Of a DNA stretch of 48,272 bases, positions 17,617-26,538 are shown in pieces. This DNA comes from Alphaproteobacteria bacterium (GTDB taxonomy: Bacteria > Pseudomonadota > Alphaproteobacteria > Rs-D84): the NCBI GenBank assembly GCA_017409215.1, contig JAFQTD010000022.1, positions 1 through 48,272 on the forward strand, read 5' to 3'. The first letter of the stretch is position 1. Each line of letters begins with the position of its first letter. The notes beneath the pieces are model-generated. The model was given only the letters and a program-made list of their open reading frames with translations. It made no database searches and had not been told where the DNA came from. Both the position numbers and the translations under genes were made by a program.

Positions 17617-19236
17617 TTACATCATAGGTGGCATCGCTGGCGTCCCAACACCACCAGCTACCTTCTCTTCGGGGATTTCGGTCATCACCGCACCCGTGGT
17701 CAACATTACACCCGCTGTACTTGCTGCGGCTGCAATTGCCGTTTTTACAACCTTGGCTGGGTCAATAATACCAGATGCCATCATATCAACATATTCACCA
17801 GTCTGGGCATTATAACCAAAGTTATATTCTGATGATTCCATTACTTTACCAACAACTATTTCCCCAGAAACACCCGCGTTTTCCGCGATTTGTGCACAGG
17901 GGGCAACAATTGCACGACGAACGATATCAATACCAACATTTTGATCAGTATTTGCACCTGTCAATTTTTCTAGGGCTGCAACCGCACGAACCAACGCAAT
18001 TCCACCACCGGCAACTATACCTTCATCAACTGCGGCACGTGTCGCAGCCAAGGCATCATCAACACGATCTTTCTTTTCTTTGACTTCGACTTCGGTCATT
18101 CCACCAACTTTGATTACCGCAACACCGCCCACTAACTTTGCCAGACGTTCAGATAATTTTTCGCGATCATAATCACTATTTGATGCGGCAATCGCAACCC
18201 GTATTTCATCAGCACGCGCAGCAATTGCATTTTTATCACCTGCCCCATGCGCCAACAATGTTGAATCCTTGGACACAACGACTTTTTTTGCGCTGCCCAA
18301 GACCGCTGGTGTTATATTTTCAAAAGTCATACCCATATCATCAGATATAACTGTTGCCCCTGTCACCACTGCAATATCTTTCAGCATTTCCTTGCGTCTG
18401 TCACCAAAGCCCGGTGCTTTGACCGCACAAACCTTTAATCCACCACGCAGGCGATTTAACACCAATGTTGCCAATGCCTCTGATTCGACATCTTCTGCGA
18501 TAATCAACAAAGGCTTGCCCGATTGTGCAATTGGTTCCAATATTGGCAACAATGCCTGCAATCCTGTAATTTTCTTTTCAGACACTAATATTTGCGCCCC
18601 ATCTAATTCCGCCAACATTTTTTCGCTATTTGTCACAAAATAAGGCGACATGAACCCTTGGTCAAACTGCATACCTTCAACAACCTCTATTTCCGTATCC
18701 AGCCCTTTTGCTTCTTCAACTGTGATAACACCTTCCTTGCCAACACGCGCCATTGCGCCCGCAATTTTTTCACCAATATCACTATCAGAATTTGCAGATA
18801 TTGTCGCAACCTGCGCAATCTCGGCACTATCTTTCACTGGGCGCGCATGCGCTGTGATATCTGCCACAACTGCGGACACCGCCATATCGATACCACGTTT
18901 AACATCCATTGGATTCATACCAGCCGCAATAACACGACGTCCTTCGCGAATTAATTTTTGCGCCAAGACCGTTGCAGTTGTCGTACCGTCACCAGCATCA
19001 TCACCTGCTTTCTTTGCGACTTCTTGTACCATACGCGCACCGATATTTTCCTGTGGGTCCGGCAGTGACACAGCCTTGGCAACTGTCACACCGTCCTTGG
19101 TCGCAACGGGTGCGCCATAAGACTTTTCGATAACAACTGTACGCCCCTTTGGCCCCATAGTAATTTTCACTGCATTTGCCAATTTATCGACACCTGCGGC
19201 CAATTTATCTGTATCAAAAATAATATCTTTTGCCAT
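17617..19236 (-). CDS. groEL: Chaperonin GroEL (Hsp60)
   Basis: It forms the double-ring folding chamber with the GroES lid. The 539-residue sequence has the ATP-binding [17 protein letters not shown] and [20 protein letters not shown] segments, [20 protein letters not shown] and an intact apical domain. It ends in [12 protein letters not shown] rather than the usual GGM-repeat tail of many proteobacteria. It lies 10 nt after groES in the standard groES-groEL operon. Confidence 0.98.
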   Translation of the reverse strand: MAKDIIFDTDKLAAGVDKLANAVKITMGPKGRTVVIEKSYGAPVATKDGVTVAKAVSLPDPQENIGARMVQEVAKKAGDDAGDGTTTATVLAQKLIREGRRVIAAGMNPMDVKRGIDMAVSAVVADITAHARPVKDSAEIAQVATISANSDSDIGEKIAGAMARVGKEGVITVEEAKGLDTEIEVVEGMQFDQGFMSPYFVTNSEKMLAELDGAQILVSEKKITGLQALLPILEPIAQSGKPLLIIAEDVESEALATLVLNRLRGGLKVCAVKAPGFGDRRKEMLKDIAVVTGATVISDDMGMTFENITPAVLGSAKKVVVSKDSTLLAHGAGDKNAIAARADEIRVAIAASNSDYDREKLSERLAKLVGGVAVIKVGGMTEVEVKEKKDRVDDALAATRAAVDEGIVAGGGIALVRAVAALEKLTGANTDQNVGIDIVRRAIVAPCAQIAENAGVSGEIVVGKVMESSEYNFGYNAQTGEYVDMMASGIIDPAKVVKTAIAAAASTAGVMLTTGAVMTEIPEEKVAGGVGTPAMPPMM

Positions 19237-19246
19237 TTTTCATTCC

Positions 19247-19534
19247 TTATTTAATTATTCCCAAAATATCTGTTTCTTTGATTAAAACAAAGTCTTTACC
19301 ATCTAACTTTACTTCATTTGCGCTGGGCGCCCATTTTGCAAACAAGACAACATCGCCATCTTTGACCCCCAGTGGCACCAACTGTCCACCATCACGCACC
19401 CCATCACCACACGCCACAACACGACCACGCGATGGTTTTTCCTTGGCATTATCAGGAATTATAATTCCCCCTGCGGTTATATTTTCTTCTTCGATTCTTT
19501 CCAGCAAGACATAATTATGCAACGGTTTAAACAT
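19247..19534 (-). CDS. groES: Co-chaperonin GroES
   Basis: The 95-residue heptameric lid of GroEL starts with [27 protein letters not shown], holding the mobile loop ([18 protein letters not shown]), and ends ILGIIK. An AAGGGAG ribosome-binding site precedes the start. It is the first gene of the groESL operon. Confidence 0.97.
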   Translation of the reverse strand: MFKPLHNYVLLERIEEENITAGGIIIPDNAKEKPSRGRVVACGDGVRDGGQLVPLGVKDGDVVLFAKWAPSANEVKLDGKDFVLIKETDILGIIK

Positions 19535-19568
19535 ACAAAAACTCCCTTGGTTAAAATGCTGTACGAAT

Positions 19569-19596
19569 GATATAGTTTAAAAATCATTGATTTCAA
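19569..19596 (-). promoter_or_regulatory. Possible groES promoter
   Basis: On the minus strand CTTGAAA (-35 at 19591-19596) and TATATC (19569-19574) are 16 nt apart. The CTTGAA core fits both the housekeeping and the alphaproteobacterial RpoH -35, so heat-shock control is possible. No CIRCE inverted repeat is present in the leader. Confidence 0.4.
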
Positions 19597-19645
19597 GTCT
19601 TGATTTTACTAAGATAGGCACAAAACACAAGGGGGAAATAAACCG

Positions 19646-20011
19646 ATGTACGACAAAAATAATGTATTTGCAAAAATCGCACGTGGCGACATACCAACAA
19701 ATAAAATCTATGAAAACACCCATGCATTATCATTCTATGATGCAAATCCTGTGGCAAAGACACATGTATTAATTATCCCAAAGGGCGAATATGAAAATAT
19801 GTTTGACTTTTTGCACAACGCATCCACAGAAGAACAAGCATCATTTTGGGATTGCGTCAAAGAAACCGCAAAGAAAATGAATTGTGATAATGCCTGCAAC
19901 GTTATTGCAAATGTTGGACGCGGCACATTCTTTTATCAAAGTGTTCCTCACTTTCATCTGCACATAATCGCAGGTGAAAAGCTGCAAGATTTTTCAGACA
20001 TCGCACAATAG
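19646..20011 (+). CDS. HIT-family nucleotide hydrolase
   Basis: The 121-residue protein has the histidine triad as HFHLHI (near residue 107) and the N-terminal FAKIARGDIPTNKIYE that marks the HINT/HIT branch. Members hydrolyse nucleoside phosphoramidates and related AMP esters. An AAGGGGG site lies 10 bases before the start at 19646. The DUF167 gene follows after 3 nt. Confidence 0.92.
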   Translation: MYDKNNVFAKIARGDIPTNKIYENTHALSFYDANPVAKTHVLIIPKGEYENMFDFLHNASTEEQASFWDCVKETAKKMNCDNACNVIANVGRGTFFYQSVPHFHLHIIAGEKLQDFSDIAQ

Positions 20012-20014
20012 AAT

Positions 20015-20230
20015 ATGAGAATTATCGTTCGGGTCATTCCACGCGCAAAATTTAATCGGGTTGAAATTCAACCCGATGGCATTGTGCGCGTACACACCAC
20101 CACCGCCCCAACAGACGGCAAGGCTACTAACGATGTTATAAAAATGCTGGCGGAACATTATAAAATCCCAAAAACCAGCATAAAACTTATTCGTGGCGCG
20201 ACATCACGCGATAAAATATTTGAATTTTAG
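20015..20230 (+). CDS. DUF167 (YggU-like) small protein
   Basis: The 71-residue sequence has the DUF167 pattern: VRVIPRAKFNRVE, TTTAPTDGKATNDVIKMLA and the end IKLIRGATSRDKIFEF. The molecular role of the family is not settled. It is coupled to the HIT gene (3-nt gap) and its stop codon overlaps the stop of the convergent LOG-family gene by four bases. Confidence 0.88.
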   Translation: MRIIVRVIPRAKFNRVEIQPDGIVRVHTTTAPTDGKATNDVIKMLAEHYKIPKTSIKLIRGATSRDKIFEF

Positions 20231-20778
20231 TATTTCAAGACCTGCTCTGCCAACTGCTCTGGATTATCGGCATTAAAAATATGATAATCATCCATACTTT
20301 CGATAAAACCACAGTCCATCATATGCTTTACCAATTCTGCATACGGTCCCCAGAAATTATTAGTATTCAAAAAAAACAAAGGCTTATTTGTTTCACCAAT
20401 CTGTTGCATTGTCATAATATCCGACAATTCATTCAATGTTCCAATTCCCCCGGGCAAGATAATAAATGCATCAGACAAATCAAACATTATCTGCTTTCTT
20501 TCATTAACCCCATCAACAACTTTTACATAAATTTCTGGGTGTGCAGGCTCTTGACGTGCCAAGACATCGTCAGTCGACACCCCGATAACCTGTCCACCAT
20601 TTTTTAACGCAGCAGTTGCCACAGTCCCCATCAAACCAACATCACCACCGCCAAAAACCATACGAATATCATTTTTCGCCAACATTTCACCAACCAATGC
20701 CGCATCACGCGCAAATTGTTTATCATTTCCAAACTGATGACCACAATACACAGCAATTGATTTTAATTTACCTGACAT
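20227..20778 (-). CDS. LOG-family protein (cytokinin nucleotide phosphoribohydrolase fold)
   Basis: The 183-residue Rossmann protein carries the signature PGGIGTLNE (near residue 110) and the substrate-binding GGGDVGLMGTVA. Members of this TIGR00730 group remove the ribose-5-phosphate from nucleoside monophosphates; many bacterial ones were once mislabelled lysine decarboxylases. An AAGGAA site precedes the start. It is divergent from tilS with a shared, near-palindromic promoter region. Confidence 0.9.
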   Translation of the reverse strand: MSGKLKSIAVYCGHQFGNDKQFARDAALVGEMLAKNDIRMVFGGGDVGLMGTVATAALKNGGQVIGVSTDDVLARQEPAHPEIYVKVVDGVNERKQIMFDLSDAFIILPGGIGTLNELSDIMTMQQIGETNKPLFFLNTNNFWGPYAELVKHMMDCGFIESMDDYHIFNADNPEQLAEQVLKY

Positions 20779-20802
20779 TTTATTTTTCCTTTATTTTTAG
20801 AA

Positions 20803-20811
20803 ATTATAGCA
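20803..20811 (-). promoter_or_regulatory. LOG-gene extended -10, overlapping the tilS promoter
   Basis: On the minus strand TGCTATAAT is a perfect extended -10, about 25 nt before the LOG start codon. On the plus strand the same segment continues into TAAAAT (20812-20817), whose end is 9 nt before the tilS ATG. The two divergent promoters therefore overlap almost completely. Confidence 0.5.
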
Positions 20812-20826
20812 TAAAATATCACGACA

Positions 20827-21822
20827 ATGAATAAAAAGTTTTTAGATTTCATTCAGCAGTTTTCGAATCGCCCAATGGCTGTTGCGGTCAGTGGTGGTGT
20901 TGATTCTGTATGCTTGTTATATTGGCTGGCACAGCTTGATTTAAAACCAACTGTACTGCACGTAAATCATTGTCTGCGCGATGCCGCCCAGGCCGAGGCT
21001 GAATATGTCCAAGACACGTGTATCAAACTGGGACTACCTTGCAAAGTTTTTCATTGGACTGACGACAAGCCCACCACTGGGCTAGAGGCCGCCGCCCGCA
21101 ACGCCCGTTATAAAATGATGACTGATTGGTGTCATGAAAACAACATTGACACACTACTGGTTGCGCACCAGGCCGATGACCAAATTGAAACATTTTTGAT
21201 GAATCTGGCGCGTGGCAGTGGGGTCGTTGGTTTATCTGCGATGCAACAAATATCCTATCGCGATGGCATCAGGATTGTTCGCCCTTTATTAAACGTATTT
21301 CGCAGCGAATTAATTGAATATTGCGACCAGAATGGAATAAAATATTTTTCTGATGAAATGAATTACGATGACAAGTATACACGTGTAAAAATACGTCAAA
21401 ATCGACATTTGTTATCTGAAAAACTTGGTATCAGCGACAATCGGATTTTATTGGCTATTAAAAATCTGGCACGCGCACGCGATGCGCTTGACACCGGCAT
21501 AGAAACCAAGATAAAAAGTATTTTATATGACGGCTATGCACTATTCCCAGATTCTTTTCTGTTTGACGAACCCACCGACATTGGTCTAAAGTTGCTGGGG
21601 ACATTAATAAAAACGATTGGGGGGGACAATTATCAACCACGCTTGAATTCGCTGAATAATGCACTAAGTAAATTAAGGTCAGAATGTAAATTTACCCTTG
21701 GGCACTGTACGATTCGGCGTTTTAAGAATCAAATTTTAATTGTACCCGAAGGCACAAAAACAAGCATCAGGAAGAAAAATGAAAAACTTAAACGACTTAA
21801 AAAAATCAAACAACAAAGCTAA
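20827..21822 (+). CDS. tilS: tRNA(Ile)-lysidine synthetase
   Basis: It converts C34 of tRNA-Ile(CAU) to lysidine so that AUA is read as Ile. The PP-loop is AVSGGVDSVCLLYWLA (about 19-34), followed by VLHVNHCLRDAA and LLVAHQADDQIETFLMNLARGSGVVGL. At 331 residues it is shorter than the ~430-residue E. coli type and has a reduced C-terminal region. No Shine-Dalgarno is visible and the start lies 9 nt after a -10-like TAAAAT, so the mRNA may be nearly leaderless. It overlaps ftsH by 44 nt, the usual alphaproteobacterial pairing. Confidence 0.93.
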   Translation: MNKKFLDFIQQFSNRPMAVAVSGGVDSVCLLYWLAQLDLKPTVLHVNHCLRDAAQAEAEYVQDTCIKLGLPCKVFHWTDDKPTTGLEAAARNARYKMMTDWCHENNIDTLLVAHQADDQIETFLMNLARGSGVVGLSAMQQISYRDGIRIVRPLLNVFRSELIEYCDQNGIKYFSDEMNYDDKYTRVKIRQNRHLLSEKLGISDNRILLAIKNLARARDALDTGIETKIKSILYDGYALFPDSFLFDEPTDIGLKLLGTLIKTIGGDNYQPRLNSLNNALSKLRSECKFTLGHCTIRRFKNQILIVPEGTKTSIRKKNEKLKRLKKIKQQS

Positions 21823-23704
21823 ATATCCGCATCAAAAACGCGATGGTTCAAATTGGTTTCTAATTATATTTGGCGCACTTTTTTGTGCGATGATTGTGCG
21901 TGTATTTTTTTCTAGCACAGATTTCAATACCACCCCATTTGGCACAGCCACCCAACAAAACAAAGCCCCAATTGAACTGACTTTTTCAGATATTGTAAAG
22001 CGCGGCGCCGACATAGAAACGATGACCCTAAAAGGCAATAATGCCACTGGGACATTATCCGATGGCACAAAGTACACAGCCACAATCACATACGACCCAG
22101 AAATGTTAAAAAGTATGTCTGATGCTGGTACATCTATTACCATTGACACATCAAAATCATGGTTTGAAACAATTGCGACATTTGCACCATTGATTTTGAC
22201 ACTATTATTTATCGTATGGATATTTCGTGGTTTGCGTCGTGGTGGTGCCGGCGGAATCAGCCGCAGCCTAATCGGTCAAAACCCCACCAAAATTGCAACA
22301 GGCAAACCCAAGACAACATTTGCAGACGTTGCAGGTATCGATTCTGAAAAACAAGAACTATCCGAAATCGTAGACTTTTTGAAAAATAAAAATAAGTATC
22401 AGTCACTTGGTGCCCGCGTACCACGTGGTGTATTATTGTCTGGTCAACCTGGAACCGGTAAAACATTACTTGCGCGCGCCATTGCCGGCGAAGCAGATGT
22501 ACCATTCTTTGCGGCATCTGGTTCTGACTTTTCTGGTATTATCGTTGGTCTTGGTGTTGCAAAAATAAAAGAAATCTTTGAAATGGCGAAACGTAATGCC
22601 CCATGCATCCTATTTATTGACGAAATTGATGCAATTGGGCAAAAACGTTCAACCCACTCGTATAACGACCAAGACCGCGAACAAACACTGAATCAATTAT
22701 TAATTGAAATGGATGGTTTTGCCAACGACACAGGCATTATTGTTATTGGCGCGACCAATCGTGTTGATATGCTGGACGCGGCGTTATTACGTCCTGGTCG
22801 CTTTGACCGTCAGGTTTATATTGATTTACCCGATATGGCTGGGCGTCGTGAAATTCTTGATTTGTATGCCAAACGGGTAAAAATCAGTGACAATGTCAAT
22901 ATGCAAGACATTGCGCGTGGCACAACAGGTTTTTCTGGCGCAGACCTTGAAAATCTGCTGAACGAGGCTGCTCTGCACGCTGTGCGAAACAAGCGTGACA
23001 AAATCGCCCCAGAAGACATCGAAGAAGCACGCGACAAAATCACAATGGGCCCACGCAAAATTCGCAAAATGCGCCCAGAAGACATAAAACTAACCGCCTA
23101 TCACGAAGCGGGTCATGCCTTTGTCAGTCTGATGTACGAAGATATTGCCGACCCAATTCACAAGGCAACCATTATCCCACGCGGGCGCGCACTTGGAATG
23201 GTTCAGCATCTGCCAATTGACGATAAAGTATCAATGACACTGGCCGAAGTTCGTGCAAATTTATCAATTGCATTGGCAGGTCGTTGTGCCGAAGAAATAT
23301 TCTTTGGTTCTGATAAAATCACAACTGGCGCAGAAAGCGATATCGCAATGGCGACACGCTTGGCACGCTATTCTATCACAACAGCCGGATTGTCTAAAAA
23401 GGTTGGTCTGGCCGCCATTAATCAAGTCGGCACATTTGGCACACGTGGTGCGCTGGAAAACGCATCTGAAAAGACCGCAGAAATTGTAGATGCAGAAATC
23501 CAAGACTGGCTAAATGCTGCACATACAGATGCAACAAAACACCTGACCAAAAACAAGAAAACAGTTGAAAAATTGGCAAACGAATTACTAAATCGTGAAA
23601 CCCTGACGGGCGAAGAAATTCGCAACATTGTATTCGGGAACAAAGAAAAAAAAGAAACACCGAAAAAACAAGTCAAAAAAAATGCAACATCTAAAAAACA
23701 ATAA
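21779..23704 (+). CDS. ftsH: ATP-dependent zinc metalloprotease FtsH
   Basis: This 641-residue membrane AAA+ protease degrades unfolded and regulatory membrane proteins. Order: first membrane helix (about 24-44), periplasmic domain, second helix (about 131-150), Walker A GQPGTGKT (222-229), Walker B CILFIDEID (276-284), second region of homology (GATNRVDMLDAALLRPGRFD), zinc site HEAGH (442-446) with third ligand D521. The pore loop, normally FVG with an aromatic first residue, reads IVG (255-257, in SGIIVGLGVAKIKE). The tail is Lys-rich. The start at 21779 with AGGAAG upstream was preferred to a longer frame. An MBL hydrolase gene overlaps its end. Confidence 0.96.
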   Translation: MKNLNDLKKSNNKAKYPHQKRDGSNWFLIIFGALFCAMIVRVFFSSTDFNTTPFGTATQQNKAPIELTFSDIVKRGADIETMTLKGNNATGTLSDGTKYTATITYDPEMLKSMSDAGTSITIDTSKSWFETIATFAPLILTLLFIVWIFRGLRRGGAGGISRSLIGQNPTKIATGKPKTTFADVAGIDSEKQELSEIVDFLKNKNKYQSLGARVPRGVLLSGQPGTGKTLLARAIAGEADVPFFAASGSDFSGIIVGLGVAKIKEIFEMAKRNAPCILFIDEIDAIGQKRSTHSYNDQDREQTLNQLLIEMDGFANDTGIIVIGATNRVDMLDAALLRPGRFDRQVYIDLPDMAGRREILDLYAKRVKISDNVNMQDIARGTTGFSGADLENLLNEAALHAVRNKRDKIAPEDIEEARDKITMGPRKIRKMRPEDIKLTAYHEAGHAFVSLMYEDIADPIHKATIIPRGRALGMVQHLPIDDKVSMTLAEVRANLSIALAGRCAEEIFFGSDKITTGAESDIAMATRLARYSITTAGLSKKVGLAAINQVGTFGTRGALENASEKTAEIVDAEIQDWLNAAHTDATKHLTKNKKTVEKLANELLNRETLTGEEIRNIVFGNKEKKETPKKQVKKNATSKKQ

Positions 23705-24326
23705 ATTTGAAATTTTACAGATGCAACCACGGAACACAAATTCTGTGATTGCATCTGCAGGTGATAAATGCGTTATTTTTGACCCTTGGGGACATTTTGA
23801 TGATTGGCTGACCGTATTACAAGAACGCAACCTGACCCCAGTGGCAATATATGCAACCCATGGCCACCCAGACCATATATCTGCCGCCCCTGCACTGGCA
23901 CATCACTTTGATATACCATGGTACTTGCACAGCGGCGATTTCAGATTAGTCGGCTGGGGGAATGGGCTGCTGGAATATTACGGACTGCCTGCAATCAGTC
24001 TGAACGATAAACACCCAACAACATTGGACATCAGACGTACAGAAATTCTGCCTAATTTATTTATGGATATTATTGAAACACCCGGCCATACACCTGGTGG
24101 TGTTGCATACCACTTTCCAGACGAACAGGTAATAATAATTGGCGACACAATATTCCAAGACAGCATTGGTCGTTATGACCTGCCTGGTGGTGACGAAAAA
24201 ATGTTATTTCAATCGATTTCGAACATACACAATATGAACCTGCCAAATCAAACAGGTGTCATACATGGTCATGGAATGGACACAGATATTGGCTGGCTAC
24301 ATAAAAACAACCCTTATTTTAAATAA
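23682..24326 (+). CDS. MBL-fold (glyoxalase II-like) hydrolase
   Basis: The 214-residue metallo-beta-lactamase-fold protein has the metal motif THGHPDH (near residue 66), a later His in ETPGHTPGG, the Asp in IIIGDTIF and the final His in GVIHGHG. This is the pattern of GloB-like thiolester hydrolases. The start at 23682 overlaps the ftsH end by 22 nt; a later Met (MQPRNTNSV) is possible. Its substrate cannot be told from sequence. It is co-transcribed with tilS and ftsH. Confidence 0.87.
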   Translation: MQHLKNNKFEILQMQPRNTNSVIASAGDKCVIFDPWGHFDDWLTVLQERNLTPVAIYATHGHPDHISAAPALAHHFDIPWYLHSGDFRLVGWGNGLLEYYGLPAISLNDKHPTTLDIRRTEILPNLFMDIIETPGHTPGGVAYHFPDEQVIIIGDTIFQDSIGRYDLPGGDEKMLFQSISNIHNMNLPNQTGVIHGHGMDTDIGWLHKNNPYFK

Positions 24327-24387
24327 TGCAAAAGCAGTCCTAGATTAAGCCAACTGCCAAATCCATTATTTTTTCTACTACCTCTCT

Positions 24388-25194
24388 TTACATAAATATC
24401 TTACAATCTTTTTTTGCATTTTCTGACATTTTGTCCACATCAGCCGCATTTTTAAGGCAATTTCTTAGATGTTCTACATTTCTACATTGCCAGCAAAGCT
24501 TCATTATATCTTTTGAAGCCGTCCCCACACTTTTAATTGGGGTACACAAATTTCCTGTCACGACATTTGCTCTTCTATCACATGGCACACATTTTTTGTT
24601 ATCAGAATCCCAAAATTCCCTGCCCCTTTCACACGACACACAAACCCCATTATTATCAATCCCTTGACTATCCGTAATTTCACAATCAATACACTTTTCC
24701 GAATCGATTGATTCTCTGGCATAATTATCAGGACACTTCAATACACATTTATCGCCATTTGTACCCTTAATTATTTCATAACCATCATAACATCCCGTCG
24801 GGAAAGTACATTCTTGCGCATTATCAGTCACTTCGCCACAAGGTTTAGTTACTTCTGTATACTCACAATAACCGTTTTCAAATTCTACCCGTTTTTTTTC
24901 TTCTTTTTTTTGTGATAATTGCCACTTTCCCATTGTATTTGCATCACCGCCACAACACGCATAAGATTGACCACTTATCGTCTCAGTATCATTATGATAA
25001 TAGGTTTTTTTACTATGATTAGCACGCTCATTTTTACCTGCACACCCAGATTCCTGATTGCCACAATAATAAAAACTATTCGTAGCATCTGTATTAACCC
25101 AACACGCACCAGACGGTCCTGCCAACCAGCCACCAGCATTCGCCCCCCTTGAAAAAAGAAACAAAACCAAGAAACTAAACAGCGCTTTTAACAT
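24388..25194 (-). CDS. Secreted Cys-rich protein with CxxC pairs, unknown function
   Basis: The 268-residue product has a signal peptide (MLKALFSFLVLFLFSRGANA). The mature chain has 22 cysteines, several in CxxC pairs (CIDC, CVSC, CVPC, CWQC) spaced like small EGF- or furin-type disulfide modules. An example is GVCVSCERGREFWDSDNKKC. It is probably an extracellular or periplasmic disulfide-bonded protein. No family is recognised. The start at 25194 was chosen from its AAAGGGAG site and the signal peptide. It follows leader RNA B with its terminator 28 nt upstream of the start. The 60-bp gap to the MBL gene holds nothing recognised. Confidence 0.75.
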   Translation of the reverse strand: MLKALFSFLVLFLFSRGANAGGWLAGPSGACWVNTDATNSFYYCGNQESGCAGKNERANHSKKTYYHNDTETISGQSYACCGGDANTMGKWQLSQKKEEKKRVEFENGYCEYTEVTKPCGEVTDNAQECTFPTGCYDGYEIIKGTNGDKCVLKCPDNYARESIDSEKCIDCEITDSQGIDNNGVCVSCERGREFWDSDNKKCVPCDRRANVVTGNLCTPIKSVGTASKDIMKLCWQCRNVEHLRNCLKNAADVDKMSENAKKDCKIFM

Positions 25195-25221
25195 ATTTAT
25201 ACTCCCTTTTGTATTTTTATA

Positions 25222-25432
25222 AATAAAGAACCGCCACAAACATGGCGGTCGGGGAGTTCAGAAAATCAATACATGAGTGATCCCATCAGTCTTCAATATA
25301 TAACTGACAGCTCCCCGACAATATATGTCAAGGGAAAACAGTGCAAAAGCACCGAAAAATCGGTTCACGATGCTTTCGCACCGCATGTATCAGGCTTTCT
25401 GAAGGCCCCAAACCAACAACCATGTTGATTCA
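25222..25432 (-). ncRNA. Structured leader RNA, copy B, ending in a terminator
   Basis: On the minus strand: a 5' hairpin (25427-25414). Then a long end-to-end helix, where GGUUUGGGG..UUCAGAAA..AUACAUG (25414-25384) pairs with CAUGUAU..UUUCUGAACUCCCCGACC (25277-25247). Inside it, P4 GUGCGAAAGCA/UGCUUUUGCAC with an inner ACCGA/UCGGU (25381-25341), P2 CCCUUGACA/UGUCGGGG (25334-25313), and P3 GUCAGU-UAUAUAUUGAAG-ACUGAU (25308-25285). A terminator ACCGCC/GGCGGU (25249-25230) with an imperfect U tract follows and shares bases with the closing helix. The GUCGGGG strand of P2 could also pair with CUCCCCGAC, giving an alternative fold. It is probably a cis-acting attenuator of the Cys-rich secreted protein. 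Confidence 0.78.
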
Positions 25433-25438
25433 CTTAGA

Positions 25439-25467
25439 ATTTTACGAAATTTTACAATTTTTTTCAA
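25439..25467 (-). promoter_or_regulatory. Promoter of leader RNA B
   Basis: On the minus strand TTGAAA (25462-25467) and TAAAAT (25439-25444) are exactly 17 nt apart, giving a start near 25432, just before the 5' hairpin of the RNA. Confidence 0.65.
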
Positions 25468-25536
25468 CAGTCTTTTTCATTACACATAATAAAAATTTTA
25501 TCCACACATACATAACAGACATAATAAAAACACTGC

Positions 25537-25573
25537 AAAAAAAAAAAACGCCCAAACGGACGTTCTTTTTTTG
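25537..25573 (-). terminator. Intrinsic terminator of rlpA
   Basis: AACGUCC-GUUU-GGGCGUU followed by a long U run (minus strand) lies just after the rlpA stop. Confidence 0.8.
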
Positions 25574-25584
25574 TTTTACTGTTA

Positions 25585-26463
25585 TTAAATACTATCGGCA
25601 TTTACCCAACGTCCGTTTTTCAACAGTCCTGGGGCCATACCTTCATTATTTCTTAGCGCATCAATAACACCACGTGCCTTGGCGGCATCTAAATTAACAA
25701 TGCGAACTTTGAACATATCGCCTTCGTTAATAACAACTGCATCACCGTACATTTTCATACGTTGTGCCAAAGAATCCGCACTATCCTGTGCATAAAACGC
25801 GGCAACCTGTACACTGTATTCACCTGTCACAGGTGCTTCTGATGCAACTGGCTGTTCTACATTTTCAACAACAACAGTTTCCGCCACAGGCTGCGATACC
25901 GTACCCAACGTCGCATTCTTTACAGCAATCGTCTGATCAGACAAAACTTGAATCTGAACCTTACCCTGCCCGTTCAAACCAATTTTCTGTGCCGCCGCAG
26001 GTGACAAATCCATCAATCTAGTATTAACAAATGGCCCACGATTATTTACACGTACAACCACAGATTGACCATTCTCCAGATTGGTCACACGTGCAATTGT
26101 CGGCAGTGGTAATGTTTTACTGGTTGCAACCATTTGTGTTACATCAAAGACTTCACCATTACTGGTCTTGGTACCATTCAAATCCACAGGAATTACACCG
26201 GCAACCCCAGTTTGATTATATGTTAAATCTTCAACCGGAATATACTGTACACCATCCACCTTGTACGCAGCACCAACATAGTACTTTGGCGCAGCCGCCA
26301 ACAAATACGTGTCATTCAATTGTGGCTGTGCATCTGTGGGTGACGTGACCAAAGTTTCTTCACCGAAACCGTCTGCCCCATAATTTGTTGAACCTGTCTG
26401 GCTAAGGTCTGTACACGCGGCCAACAGCGCGACCAACGCAGTCAAAGATATGATTTTTTTCAT
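25585..26463 (-). CDS. rlpA: RlpA-like lipoprotein with SPOR domain, active-site residues replaced
   Basis: The 292-residue lipoprotein has a lipobox LAAC (Cys17), a double-psi beta-barrel (about 85-170) and a C-terminal SPOR peptidoglycan-binding domain (about 220-290, GEYSVQVAAFYAQDSADSLA). RlpA enzymes cut denuded glycan at the septum. The barrel keeps SNGEVFD, KTLPLPTIARVTNLENGQSV and RGPF. The family His in 'TAAHKTLPLP' is Ser115 (VATSKTLPLP), the Asp in 'VNDRGPF' is Asn141 (VNNRGPF), and the ASWYG segment is gone. It may bind glycan without cutting it, as reported for E. coli RlpA. The start at 26463 is fixed by the lipoprotein signal and an AGGAG site. Confidence 0.88.
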   Translation of the reverse strand: MKKIISLTALVALLAACTDLSQTGSTNYGADGFGEETLVTSPTDAQPQLNDTYLLAAAPKYYVGAAYKVDGVQYIPVEDLTYNQTGVAGVIPVDLNGTKTSNGEVFDVTQMVATSKTLPLPTIARVTNLENGQSVVVRVNNRGPFVNTRLMDLSPAAAQKIGLNGQGKVQIQVLSDQTIAVKNATLGTVSQPVAETVVVENVEQPVASEAPVTGEYSVQVAAFYAQDSADSLAQRMKMYGDAVVINEGDMFKVRIVNLDAAKARGVIDALRNNEGMAPGLLKNGRWVNADSI

Positions 26464-26538
26464 GGCATATAACTCCTTACATTCATTATATTTGTATATT
26501 ACCACAAAAAAATCCGACATTCAAATTTTATTTACAGA

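Noticed and set aside
19535..19600. CIRCE operator upstream of groES
   Set aside because: No TTAGCACTC-N9-GAGTGCTAA dyad is present.
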